Of a stretch of 64,000 nt of DNA, positions 17,738 to 26,736 are shown piece after piece. The notes beneath the pieces are model-generated. The model was not told the DNA's origin. It did not search any database and saw only the letters and a program-made list of their open reading frames with translations. Position numbers and translations under genes: made by a program. This DNA is from Granulosicoccus sp047634635 (lineage in GTDB: Bacteria; Pseudomonadota; Gammaproteobacteria; Granulosicoccales; Granulosicoccaceae), in the NCBI GenBank assembly GCA_047634635.1, contig JBLIIE010000004.1, positions 17,351-81,350 of the forward strand, read 5' to 3'. Every line of letters starts with the position of its first letter. Within the stretch, counting starts at the first letter, position 1.

Positions 17738-19339
17738 ATGACGAACAGTGAATTGCCGGCTTCGGAGCCCAGTAAAGCTGCAGGTCCAACGGATGGTCAG
17801 TCAGGATCCTCGTCCGGGGCCGCGTCCGGGACACCTTCAGGGAATAACCCGCAGCAACGTAATCAACGTAGCAGGCATCGACAGAATCCGAACTCGAACC
17901 CAAATTCTGCACAGCGAGCTGACGGCAATAATAATAGAAACCAAAAAAAACGTACTGGAAGAACGAACCGAAATCGTTCACGTGACAATGATGAGGGTAC
18001 TGGAAATCGCATAGATCCTGGTAATCGTGCACTGAAGCCACCTCGCGTTATCACCGAGGAAATGGACAATATCGGAAATAGAGCGTTACCTGAGCCAGCA
18101 GCTGTCGTTGAAAACGATGACGATAATTTCGGCAACCGCGATCGTCTCAACGTTAATAACCGGTTCCCCTCAGACAGTAATCTCATTGGGTTCGAAGACC
18201 CCTACCAGGTAGGAAGCCTTGTCATGGGCGCCGCTGGAAGATCCCAGGGTAATCGAGGCAAAGGGCGTGGTAACCCGAATCAGAATCGCAGGCCGCAGGG
18301 GCAACAAGGGCAGGGGCAGCAACGTGGGCAGCGTACCGCGCAGCCGCGTCCGAACAATCGCAACAACCAGAACAACCAGAACAACCAGAACAACCAGAAC
18401 AACCAGAACAACCAGAACAACCAGAACAACCAGAACAACCAGAACAACCAGAACAACCAGAACAGAAATAACCAGAATCGGAATAACCCGAGACAAGCGC
18501 CGGCTGTTAATGCAGACGGAACACCAGCGGCACCACAGGGCAATCCCAATAATCCAAACGCTGGCCAAAGCCGCAGTCGGAACCAGAACCGCAATCGGAA
18601 CCAAAACCGTAATCGGAACCAGAATAGAAACCCTCGTTCTCAGGATGATGCGGAGAGCTCTAGTAACAACACGCAAGCAGAGGGTACGACGAACGGGCCA
18701 AATTCAGCCACTGCGGTACCCACTAGTCAGGTTCAATCGTCTCCACAGGTCTCCGGTGGTAACGAGAATACCTCTGCAACAAACGTAGCAAAGGTACAGC
18801 CCGCAGCTGCAGCACCTTCGCGTCCGCCTTCTTCAACTTCTGCTGCGAAAGTAGCATCAGCTCCAGTTAGTGCTCCTGCGGCAAAAGTAGCATCAGCTCC
18901 AGTTAGTGCTCCTGCGGCAAAAGTAGCATCAGCTCCAGTTAGTGCTCCTGCGGCAAAAGCAGCATCAGCTCCAGTTAGAGCTCCTGCGGCAAAAGTAGCA
19001 TCAGCTCCGGATAGTGCTCCTGTGGCAAAAGCAGCACCAGCTTCAGCCAGTGCACCTGCGAGTGTCGCTGAAGCTGCAGCACCGAAAAAACCTCGAGCAC
19101 CACGTAAACCGCGCACTGCTGTAGTAAAAACGGTATCAGGTTCGCCCACAACTGTAACTAAAAGTCGAGCTAAGCCTACTGCGTCGGCAGCATCGGTCGA
19201 TGCTGCGCCCGTGGCTAAAAAGCCAAGGGCCGTAAGGAAAAAAGTGAGTACTAAGGCTGCAGCTACTGGAGATGTAACCAAACCCAAGGCGGCTCCAAAA
19301 CCTCGTGCCAAGAAGCCACCTGCGGCAAGCAGCGAGTGA
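17738..19339 (+). CDS. Large disordered repeat protein (N/Q/R-rich, then Ala/Pro/Lys-rich)
   Basis: 533 residues of low complexity, with no signal peptide or fold. The N-terminal third is rich in Asn, Arg, Gly and Ser, with recurring GNR motifs (GNRALK, GNRALPEP, GNRDRLN). A short ordered-looking island, NLIGFEDPYQVGSLVMGAAG, is near residue 150. Then come 11 NNQ triplets, an RNQNRN section, five or six 12-residue KVASAPVSAPAA repeats, and a basic tail (KKPRAPRKPRTAVV, KKPRAVRKKVSTKA, PRAKKPPAASSE) like histone H1-type nucleoid proteins. An RNA- or DNA-binding or condensate-forming role is inference. The reverse strand also shows long frames here, but those are repeat artefacts. Confidence 0.7.
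   Translation: MTNSELPASEPSKAAGPTDGQSGSSSGAASGTPSGNNPQQRNQRSRHRQNPNSNPNSAQRADGNNNRNQKKRTGRTNRNRSRDNDEGTGNRIDPGNRALKPPRVITEEMDNIGNRALPEPAAVVENDDDNFGNRDRLNVNNRFPSDSNLIGFEDPYQVGSLVMGAAGRSQGNRGKGRGNPNQNRRPQGQQGQGQQRGQRTAQPRPNNRNNQNNQNNQNNQNNQNNQNNQNNQNNQNNQNNQNRNNQNRNNPRQAPAVNADGTPAAPQGNPNNPNAGQSRSRNQNRNRNQNRNRNQNRNPRSQDDAESSSNNTQAEGTTNGPNSATAVPTSQVQSSPQVSGGNENTSATNVAKVQPAAAAPSRPPSSTSAAKVASAPVSAPAAKVASAPVSAPAAKVASAPVSAPAAKAASAPVRAPAAKVASAPDSAPVAKAAPASASAPASVAEAAAPKKPRAPRKPRTAVVKTVSGSPTTVTKSRAKPTASAASVDAAPVAKKPRAVRKKVSTKAAATGDVTKPKAAPKPRAKKPPAASSE
18362..18460 (+). repeat. Eleven exact tandem copies of a 9-base unit
   Basis: AACAACCAG is repeated 11 times without a mismatch, encoding (NNQ)11, and flanked by decayed copies (AACAGAAAT, AACCAGAAT). 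The unit is a multiple of three, so slippage changes length but not frame. The absence of drift suggests recent expansion. Confidence 0.95.
18851..19066 (+). repeat. 36-base tandem repeats in the same gene
   Basis: Five good copies of a 36-base unit starting at 18851, 18887, 18923, 18959 and 18995, and a diverged sixth at 19031. The first three are identical; later ones drift progressively. Each encodes VASAPVSAPAAK or a variant. Confidence 0.92.
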
Positions 19340-19389
19340 TTGATTTGTAAGCGCTACATGGATCGGGTTGAGTTTGCAACCCTTTCTAA

Positions 19390-19458
19390 GTCCCTTAGCT
19401 TTGACAGTAAGGGACCAAGATTTAGCTTCCTGAGTCGATAAATTTAGCTGGGAAGCTA
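19390..19458. terminator. Two hairpins between convergent genes
   Basis: GTCCCTTA (19390-19397) pairs with TAAGGGAC (19408-19415), and TAGCTTCC (19423-19430) with GGAAGCTA (19451-19458). They fill the 129-base gap between the repeat protein and ETF-QO, which converge. No long T tract is seen. Confidence 0.45.
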
Positions 19459-19468
19459 GCGGTCGAAT

Positions 19469-21127
19469 TTACATATTCGGGTAGTTTGGTCCGCCACCAC
19501 CCTCAGGAACCACCCAGGTAATGTTCTGGCTCGGATCTTTGATATCGCACGTTTTGCAATGAATGCAATTTTGTGAATTGATCTGAAATCGTGGTATGTC
19601 GTCTTCAATAATCACTTCGTACACACCCACTGGGCAGTAACGCTGCGCGGGCTCTGCGTACATGGGTAAATTGTCTCTGATCGGCAATTCTGGATCGGTC
19701 AATTGCAGGTGCACTGGCTGATTTTCCTCGTGATTGGTGTTGGAAAGAAACACCGAGGAAGATTTGTCGAAGCTGACTACGCCATCAGGCTTGGGATAAT
19801 TGGGCGGTTGGCAGGCATCTGCCTTTTTCATGCTGGCATAATCCGGAATGTCATCGCGAAAATTAAACGGCAGCTTTCCACCGAAAAAATTCTGATCAAG
19901 GTAGTTGTAAGCTCCGCCCAGATACATGCCAAATTTATGCAGAGCAGGTCCCCAGTTCTTCGAGGTTTTTAGTTCATCACCTGCCCAACTGGCCAAGTAT
20001 GCGTCAGTATATTCGATCAGTTCCCGACCTTCGTCACCGTTGGCCAAGGCAGTTGCGATAGTTTCTGCCGCCACCATGCCTGACTTCATAGCTGTGTGAG
20101 TGCCTTTTATTTTAGCGAAGTTAAGTGTTCCTGCATCACAACCGATCAGCAAGCCGCCGGGCATGCTCATGCGGGGTAGTGAGTTCAGCCCACCTTTGGA
20201 AATGGCTCTGGCGCCGTAACAAACGCGCTCTCCGCCTTCTAGTACCTGTTTGATGGTGGGGTGTTGTTTAAATCGCTGGAATTCATCAAAAGTACTTAGA
20301 TGTGGATTTGAGTAGTTAAGATCGATGATGAGGCCAACAACAACCTGGTTGTTTTCCAGATGGTAGAGAAAACCACCGCCAGTTGATGAGGTCTCTGACA
20401 GCGGCCAGCCTGCGCCGTGAACAACGACTCCAGCTTCGTGCTTTGCGGGATCAATCTGCCACAATTCCTTTAGGCCGATACCGTAGTGCTGTGGTGATTT
20501 GCCCTCATCGAGCTTAAATTGGCTGATCAATTGTTTACCTAAATGACCTCGGCATCCTTCGGCAAACACGGTGTATTTCGCGTGCAGTTCCATACCGCGT
20601 TCGTGGCCATCTTTCGGATTTCCAGCCTCGTCAAGGCCCATATCACCAGTAGCCACTCCTTTAATTCGGCCGTCTTCATGATAGAGAATTTCAGCTGCAG
20701 CAAAACCGGGGAAAATCTCTACGCCAAGTGCTTCGGCCTTTTCACCGAGCCAACGACTCAGATTACCCAGGCTTGCCACGTAATTTCCGTGGTTGTGCAT
20801 GGTCTTGGGAGATAGGAAACCTGGCACTCGTATGGACTTAGTGGCACTAGTAAAGAAAAGGATGTCATCGCGCGTAACCGCAGTTTGCAGCGGTGCATTG
20901 TCGCTTTCCCAATCTGGAAATAATTCGGTCAGTGCTCGAGGTTCGATAACAGCACCGGAGAGGATGTGGGCCCCAACTTCTGATCCTTTCTCCAGTACGA
21001 CAACGCTTATTTCCTGCTCTTTTTCTGCCGCAATCTGCATTAACCGACAGGCTGTAGCTAGTCCGGCTGGGCCTGCGCCAACAATGACTACATCGAACTC
21101 CATCGACTCTCGTTCTTCACTACTCAT
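19469..21127 (-). CDS. Electron transfer flavoprotein-ubiquinone oxidoreductase
   Basis: 552 residues, the family length. The N-terminal FAD fold is FDVVIVGAGPAGLATACRL, followed by VLEKGSEVGAHILSGAVIEP, a region diagnostic for ETF-QO. The C-terminus carries the 4Fe-4S ligands: CPVGVYEV, then NCIHCKTCDIKDPSQNITW, giving four cysteines, and ends VPEGGGGPNYPNM. The membrane-associated enzyme takes electrons from reduced ETF to quinone, completing the route from the acyl-CoA dehydrogenase (1297-3081) and ETF (1-645). It stands alone with a normal ATG at 21127. Confidence 0.97.
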   Translation of the reverse strand: MSSEERESMEFDVVIVGAGPAGLATACRLMQIAAEKEQEISVVVLEKGSEVGAHILSGAVIEPRALTELFPDWESDNAPLQTAVTRDDILFFTSATKSIRVPGFLSPKTMHNHGNYVASLGNLSRWLGEKAEALGVEIFPGFAAAEILYHEDGRIKGVATGDMGLDEAGNPKDGHERGMELHAKYTVFAEGCRGHLGKQLISQFKLDEGKSPQHYGIGLKELWQIDPAKHEAGVVVHGAGWPLSETSSTGGGFLYHLENNQVVVGLIIDLNYSNPHLSTFDEFQRFKQHPTIKQVLEGGERVCYGARAISKGGLNSLPRMSMPGGLLIGCDAGTLNFAKIKGTHTAMKSGMVAAETIATALANGDEGRELIEYTDAYLASWAGDELKTSKNWGPALHKFGMYLGGAYNYLDQNFFGGKLPFNFRDDIPDYASMKKADACQPPNYPKPDGVVSFDKSSSVFLSNTNHEENQPVHLQLTDPELPIRDNLPMYAEPAQRYCPVGVYEVIIEDDIPRFQINSQNCIHCKTCDIKDPSQNITWVVPEGGGGPNYPNM

Positions 21128-21241
21128 AATGCTTTCTCAGTTTGTCTTAAGCTAAGCGACTCATTGCTGCGAGTGTCACCGCTGTTTATTCGTTCAAGTA
21201 AACCTCTATATACCAGTAAACATTCAGACTTGAACCACCGA

Positions 21242-22654
21242 TTAACCGCCAAATGTGTCCAAAGCCAGTAAATCTGTGGTCTTTCCTCGTTTTGCAGGCA
21301 CAGCTACGGCATCAAATTCATTGGAGAGCCGATTGCTGAGTACTTTCATGGCTTTTTTCTCTCCGTGCACTAACAGTGCAGGTGGCTTGTTTTCAAAGCT
21401 CGCATACCAATCAATCATACCTTGTTGATCAGCGTGAGCCGAAAGCCCCCCAATGGTATGAATCTTTGCTCGTACTTGTATTTGCTGTCCCCAGATTTTT
21501 ACCGACTTTTTACCGTCAACGAGTTTGCGTCCCAATGATCCGCCAGATTGATAGCCAGCGATAATGACATGAGCATCAGGTCTCCACAGGTTGTGTTTGA
21601 GATGGTGCATGATTCGCCCGCCGGTGCACATGCCACTGCCTGCTATGACAATGGCGCCTGATGGCATCGCGTTTATCGCTCGGGACTCGTCAGCCGTTTG
21701 GGAGAATTTAAGGTTGGGCATTGCCAGTAGAGGACCATTTTTTCGATAGTAGGCTGCGGCCTCCTCATCATAGAGATTAGTATGTTTCAAATAGACTTCA
21801 CTTGCGCGGATTGCCATTGGGCTATCCAGAAAGATTTGCCAGCGCCCCAGGTCCCACTCTTTGAAATAGCGTGCCATGGTGTACAGAATCATCTGGCTAC
21901 GGCCAACAGAAAAAGCGGGTATCAGGATATTGCCGCGAACACTGCTTAATGCACTGGCAATTTCGCTAACTTCTTTTAGTGTTTCAGACCACTCCCTGTG
22001 TATGCGATTACCGTAGGTGCTTTCCATCAGAACCAAATCTGCCTTTTTTAATAAGCTGAAATCTCTGAGAATGGGCGAGCCTCTGTGTCCCAGATCACCG
22101 CTGAACACCACGGTTCGAGTCTGATTTCCTTCTACCAGCGTGAGTTCGACCATGGAAGAGCCGAGAATATGACCTGCATCAAACAATCTTATGGAGACAC
22201 CCTGTGCGATTTCTCGCGGTGTTTCATAGTCCAGAGCTTCGAGTTGATTTATGGTGTTTTCTACGTCAGATTGATCGTAGAGGAGCTCTAGTAAGGGTTT
22301 TCCCGCACGTTTGCGTCGTTTATTCCGATATTCAACATCGCGGGCATTGAGATGGGCCGAATCCTTGAGCAGAATCTGTACAAGGTCGCAGGTGGCGAGG
22401 TGCGTATGAATTTTCCCCTTGAAGCCTTGATCCAATAACATGGGAAGGCGGCCACAGTGATCGATATGGGCGTGGCTGAGCACGACCGCATCCAATTCAG
22501 CAGGATTAAATGGAAATGGATCATGGTTCCGCAATTGGTCTTTTCTACGACCTTGTATGAGACCGCAGTCCAATAAAACACGGGTATTGCCTAGTTCAAT
22601 GAGGTGGCAGGAGCCCGTGACTTCCCCAGCAGCACCGTAGCTTGTCAGTTTCAT
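21242..22654 (-). CDS. Metallo-beta-lactamase fold beta-CASP ribonuclease-like protein
   Basis: 470 residues. MBL motif 1 is LSHAHIDHCGRLP, with further metal ligands in FDAGHILGSSM and VFSGDLGHRGSP. The beta-CASP insertion is recognisable in LMESTYGNR, IPAFSVGRSQ and IFLDSPMA, and the end has SGMCTGGRIMHHLKHN and TIGGLSAHADQQGMIDW. This is the YsaI/CPSF73-like RNA-processing exonuclease branch (RMMBL C-terminal motif). The family cleaves or trims RNA with two zinc ions; the substrate in gammaproteobacteria is not well defined. It is divergent from rlmKL across 98 bases. Confidence 0.9.
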   Translation of the reverse strand: MKLTSYGAAGEVTGSCHLIELGNTRVLLDCGLIQGRRKDQLRNHDPFPFNPAELDAVVLSHAHIDHCGRLPMLLDQGFKGKIHTHLATCDLVQILLKDSAHLNARDVEYRNKRRKRAGKPLLELLYDQSDVENTINQLEALDYETPREIAQGVSIRLFDAGHILGSSMVELTLVEGNQTRTVVFSGDLGHRGSPILRDFSLLKKADLVLMESTYGNRIHREWSETLKEVSEIASALSSVRGNILIPAFSVGRSQMILYTMARYFKEWDLGRWQIFLDSPMAIRASEVYLKHTNLYDEEAAAYYRKNGPLLAMPNLKFSQTADESRAINAMPSGAIVIAGSGMCTGGRIMHHLKHNLWRPDAHVIIAGYQSGGSLGRKLVDGKKSVKIWGQQIQVRAKIHTIGGLSAHADQQGMIDWYASFENKPPALLVHGEKKAMKVLSNRLSNEFDAVAVPAKRGKTTDLLALDTFGG

Positions 22655-22752
22655 AGCGTTTTATCAGCCGCCGGGATCGGCGCGGCATCGGTTTCCCCGT
22701 ATACAATGGCTATTGTATCCAAGACCGACCCGTTTGATCCTAATGGTCAGCG

Positions 22753-25170
22753 TTGTTGTGCCTAGATTTTCCATTTTCTTTAATAGGTTCCCAGATTTTG
22801 TCCACTTTGACCAAGCCCGCAAGCCCTTTGACGAATCTCGATGAAATTGAGCTTTATGCGACCTGTGGTTCGGGTCTGGAGGATTTGCTGGTTGAGGAAT
22901 TCCGGGAATTGGGGTTTGACAGTATTCAGAGTGCTGGAGCCGGTGTTCGGTTTCGTGGTGGTCTGCATGCGGGTTATAAAGCGTGTCTATGGTCGCGAAT
23001 TGCCAACCGTGTTCTTTTGCCGATCCATTCTGGCCCCGCTGCTAGTCCTGAAGCTCTTTACGAGTTAGTTCAGGAAATTGACTGGTGTGAGCATGTCGAT
23101 GTCGATGGCACGCTAGCAGTCGATTTTTTCACAGCCAAGTCGGCTATTACGCATTCACAATATGGAGCTTTGAAGGTTAAGGATGCCGTCGTTGATCAGT
23201 TTCGAGACGCACACGGACGGCGACCCAATGTAGAACGGGAAACTCCTGATTTACGCATTAACGTTTATCTGTTTCGTGACAAGGCTAGAATAGCCATCGA
23301 TTTATCGGGCAGCAGTTTGCATCGCCGGGGATATCGCGATGCGCAGGGACTAGCACCACTTAAAGAAAATCTAGCAGCGGCGTTGTTATACGCCGCAGGT
23401 TGGCCGGCAGCGATGAAGCGAGGAACGGCGTTTGTTGATCCGATGTGCGGTTCTGGAACCCTACTTATTGAAGCTGCCATGATCGCTTGCCAGCATGCAC
23501 CAGGTCTTCATCGAAATTATTTTGGCTTTGAAGGCTGGAAAGGCCACGATGAAGATCTGTGGGGAACTCTTAAAGTGGATGCTATTCAGAGTCAACGTGA
23601 TTGCAAAGTTCTGATCGCTGGATCTGATCAGGATGCTCAGGCCATTGAAAATTGTCGGCAAAACATAGCTCAAGCAGGGCTTGAAAACGTTATTCATCTG
23701 GATAGGCTTGCAGTTAGTGATGGTCGACACAAGGATCTTGATGAATCAGTGGAGGGCTTGTTGGTCACGAACCCACCTTATGGTGAGCGACTCGCAGCCG
23801 ATACACGATTTTACGCAGATCTAGGTGCTAATTTAAGTCGCTATTATGCGGGTTGGCAGTGCGCTCTGTTCACAGCAGTTGCAGCGCCGTTTCAACGTGC
23901 GCGACTGCCACTATCCACTGAACTGCATGTGAAAAATGGTGGTATCGATTGTGTTTTGCTGACAGGTTCAGTGCCGAAAAGCGGTTTAGGAAAGCGCTCG
24001 TTTGTAGATGAATCGTCGTCGGTCAACGAATCATCGTTGGCAGATGGAACAGGTGAGGCGTCTGAATATGTGTCTGTCGATGAGCCATCTGAAGCAGGCG
24101 ATAACGATTCTAATCATCCTCAGGCATCGCTATACCGATCCGCACACAGCAGTTCTGAGCCTCATCGGTCTTCTGGCATAATTGAAGTCGATGCAACGGA
24201 CTTCATCAATCGCTTAAAAAAGAATCGAAAAGCACTTAAGGGTTGGGTGCGCCAAAATGACATCCATGCTTATCGCCTATACGATTCTGACTTACCGGAA
24301 TTTGCTGTTGCTATCGATATTTACAGGGGGGACACCACGCATTGCGTTGTGCAGGAGTATCAGGCTCCAGCAACGGTCAATGTTGCCATGGCGCAGGCTC
24401 GTCTCAAAGTCATCATGGAGGTTGTTCCAGAGTTCCTCGACATTTCACCAGAAGATGTTCATCTGAAGGTTAGGGAGGTGCAAACGGGTCTGCAGCAATA
24501 TGAGAAACAGGACAGTGCCGGCTCAAAGACAACAATGGTCCCGGAGTTTGGTGCGACGTTGGAAGTCAACTTTACAGACTACCTGGATACCGGCTTGTTT
24601 TTGGACCACCGACCAGTGCGACGTCATCTCTACAAACAAGCTGAGGGCAAACGATTTCTAAACCTCTTCGCGTACACAGCAACAGCAACAATTGCTGCTT
24701 TGGCAGGCGGTGCTTCTAGTAGTGTCTCTGTGGATACTTCTAATCGCTATTGTCAGTGGGCTCGCAGAAATCTGGATCGCAACCAAGCTGCCTTGCAAAA
24801 CCATGAGGTAGTTAGGCAGGATGTCATGGCCTGGTTAAGAGATGCTGCAGTGGGCATTCGTGATGAGAGTATGTTCGATTTGATTCTGCTTGATCCGCCG
24901 ACATTCTCGAATTCAAGTTCATTGGACGATGACTGGAATGTTCAGCGTGATCATGTTGCTGCTATTGATGCCTGTCTCAACGTACTATCACCGGGTGGCA
25001 CACTGATTTTTTCCAACAACTTTCGCAGATTCAAATTGGATGCATCGTTGTCTGAGGATTCCGATCGAGGCATCCGTGTAGAGGACAAGAGTCGTTGGTC
25101 TATCGATCGCGACTTCCAGAGAAATCCACGTATTCATCAATGCTGGTTTATACATAAGATTGCCAAGTAG
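22753..25170 (+). CDS. rlmL: Fused 23S rRNA methyltransferase RlmKL
   Basis: About 790-805 residues. A THUMP region (LYATCGSGLEDLLVEEFREL) leads to the RlmL half, with FVDPMCGSGTLLIEAAMIA and the catalytic VTNPPYGERLA that makes m2G2445. A Ser/Glu-rich linker follows at roughly residues 410-480. The RlmK half (m7G2069) has YTDYLDTG-like LFLDHRPVRRHL, NLFAYTATAT and ILLDPPTFSNSS. No ATG is near the N-terminus: candidates are TTG 22753 and TTG 22798, and the latter has an AGG ribosome site ten bases upstream; the start is thus uncertain. The linker is longer than in E. coli and low complexity. The fusion is typical for gammaproteobacteria. Confidence 0.93.
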   Translation: MLCLDFPFSLIGSQILSTLTKPASPLTNLDEIELYATCGSGLEDLLVEEFRELGFDSIQSAGAGVRFRGGLHAGYKACLWSRIANRVLLPIHSGPAASPEALYELVQEIDWCEHVDVDGTLAVDFFTAKSAITHSQYGALKVKDAVVDQFRDAHGRRPNVERETPDLRINVYLFRDKARIAIDLSGSSLHRRGYRDAQGLAPLKENLAAALLYAAGWPAAMKRGTAFVDPMCGSGTLLIEAAMIACQHAPGLHRNYFGFEGWKGHDEDLWGTLKVDAIQSQRDCKVLIAGSDQDAQAIENCRQNIAQAGLENVIHLDRLAVSDGRHKDLDESVEGLLVTNPPYGERLAADTRFYADLGANLSRYYAGWQCALFTAVAAPFQRARLPLSTELHVKNGGIDCVLLTGSVPKSGLGKRSFVDESSSVNESSLADGTGEASEYVSVDEPSEAGDNDSNHPQASLYRSAHSSSEPHRSSGIIEVDATDFINRLKKNRKALKGWVRQNDIHAYRLYDSDLPEFAVAIDIYRGDTTHCVVQEYQAPATVNVAMAQARLKVIMEVVPEFLDISPEDVHLKVREVQTGLQQYEKQDSAGSKTTMVPEFGATLEVNFTDYLDTGLFLDHRPVRRHLYKQAEGKRFLNLFAYTATATIAALAGGASSSVSVDTSNRYCQWARRNLDRNQAALQNHEVVRQDVMAWLRDAAVGIRDESMFDLILLDPPTFSNSSSLDDDWNVQRDHVAAIDACLNVLSPGGTLIFSNNFRRFKLDASLSEDSDRGIRVEDKSRWSIDRDFQRNPRIHQCWFIHKIAK

Positions 25171-25247
25171 GCAATAGATAGATTTCGAGAAGCGTTGTTC
25201 TAGGGTTCAACGTATAGTTTGGCAAGACAACAATATTAGAGGTTTGC

Positions 25248-26351
25248 GTGGCTGAATTTTTTTACGAATATGGGCTGTTTTTTCTTAAAGCATTGACGTT
25301 TGTCATTGCGGTGGTTGTGATCATCATGGCTATTGTGGCGGCGGCTATTCGTAGTCGTGAATCGTCTGGTGGTTCTGAAGGGGGTCACATAGAGATTAAA
25401 AAATATAATGAGCGTCTCGAAGATATGCAAGAGGCTCTGTCGTACGCTCTGCTTTCTCCTGAGCTACAAAAGCAGGCTGAAAAAGATAAAAAAGTCACCG
25501 ATAAGGCTGATCGCAAAGCGGCAAAACAGGCTGCGAAAAAAGCCAAAAAACAACGTGGTACTGGTGAAACTATCGTGCCCGAAAAAGCCCGTCCTCGTCT
25601 GTATGTGATGGACTTTGATGGCGACATACGAGCCAGTGAGGTTGAAAAGCTACGCCGAGAAATAACAGCGGTACTGACCGCCGCAACTCCTGAAGATGAG
25701 GTGCTTGTCCGACTGGAAAGCGGCGGAGGCATGGTTACTTCGTATGGGTTGGCAGCTTCGCAGCTGGATCGAATCCGAGACAAGAAAATCCCCCTTACTA
25801 TCGCCGTTGATAAGGTTGCTGCCAGTGGTGGTTATATGATGGCGTGTGTTGCTGACAAACTAGTCGCTGCACCGTTTGCTGTTCTTGGATCCATCGGTGT
25901 GGTCGCTCAAATACCAAACGTGCATCGCCTTCTCAAAGAATTAAAGATTGATTTTGAAATGCTTACTGCTGGCAAATACAAGCGAACGCTGACGGTGTTT
26001 GGTGAGAACACAGACGAAGGCCGTGAGAAATTCATAGAGGACATTGAACGTATACATGCACAGTTCAAGCAGTACGTAAGTGAGCGCAGACCTGAGCTGG
26101 ACATTGAGGCCGTCGCTACCGGTGAGATTTGGTCTGGGCAGGATGCATTGGATTTAAAGCTGGCCGATAAACTTTCAACCAGTGACCAATACCTTATCGA
26201 AGCTTGCGAAGAACGTGAAGTTTTGCTCATCGAGTACACCGAGAAGAAGAGCTTTATGGACAGACTTTCAATCGGGGTTCAGAGCACTATTGATGGTGTG
26301 CTGCTTAAATGGTTTGACCGATTAATGAAAAGTCGTTTTTCTATTGGTTAG
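25248..26351 (+). CDS. sohB: Inner membrane S49 family peptidase SohB
   Basis: 367 residues from GTG 25248. An N-terminal helix (ALTFVIAVVVIIMAIVAAAI) anchors the protein, then a lysine-rich linker (DRKAAKQAAKKAKKQRG) leads into the signal-peptide-peptidase domain: LYVMDFDGDIRASEV, VLVRLESGGGMV, the nucleophile serine in AASGGYMMACVADKL, and the catalytic lysine in LTAGKYKRTLT. Length and domain order fit SohB rather than SppA. It degrades membrane or periplasm-side peptides. It follows rlmKL by 77 bases and may have its own promoter; a hairpin follows the stop. Confidence 0.93.
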   Translation: MAEFFYEYGLFFLKALTFVIAVVVIIMAIVAAAIRSRESSGGSEGGHIEIKKYNERLEDMQEALSYALLSPELQKQAEKDKKVTDKADRKAAKQAAKKAKKQRGTGETIVPEKARPRLYVMDFDGDIRASEVEKLRREITAVLTAATPEDEVLVRLESGGGMVTSYGLAASQLDRIRDKKIPLTIAVDKVAASGGYMMACVADKLVAAPFAVLGSIGVVAQIPNVHRLLKELKIDFEMLTAGKYKRTLTVFGENTDEGREKFIEDIERIHAQFKQYVSERRPELDIEAVATGEIWSGQDALDLKLADKLSTSDQYLIEACEEREVLLIEYTEKKSFMDRLSIGVQSTIDGVLLKWFDRLMKSRFSIG

Positions 26352-26386
26352 TGAGACACTCAATTCCCCTCCACAGATGCCGAGAT

Positions 26387-26405
26387 ATGGCTGCTAGGCA
26401 GCCAT
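26387..26405 (+). terminator. Hairpin after sohB
   Basis: Perfect 8-bp stem ATGGCTGC / GCAGCCAT with a TAG loop, 36 bases after the sohB stop, followed by a short pyrimidine tract. The remaining sequence to 26736 shows no other supported feature apart from a possible upstream extension of the HDOD pseudogene. Confidence 0.45.
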
Positions 26406-26736
26406 TCTTCCTAAGATGTGCTAAATCTAAAAACTTGGCTTCATGGTCACGTCGCTACCCGCTGCAATTGGGGTTTTCGCGCTAGTTAAGCGTCAGGTTT
26501 TTCTATCCGTATTTTCTTTGCACTAACAGGGTCCATAGCCAGTGGGTTAATTTTCGAACTATGGGTCCGATGAACGCTCTCAGGCGTTGTCAAAGCTCAT
26601 TTGAATTTAACTGGTGTAAGTCGCAAATGTAACGTTATTGGTCAAAAACCAGGCGCTGCGATGTCGCTATAGAAACTTCGGTGCGGTCACTGGTAGACTT
26701 ATCCAAGCAGTACAGAAAAACAGTTTCGCATCGGAG

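Noticed and set aside
18362..18460. CRISPR-like array
   Set aside because: Units are 9 bases and contiguous, with no spacers.
18170..18788. Long open frames over the NNQ repeats on both strands (V/L-rich and T/R-rich)
   Set aside because: They only mirror the 9-base repeat, which has no stop in several frames; composition and start context favour the 17738-19339 frame.
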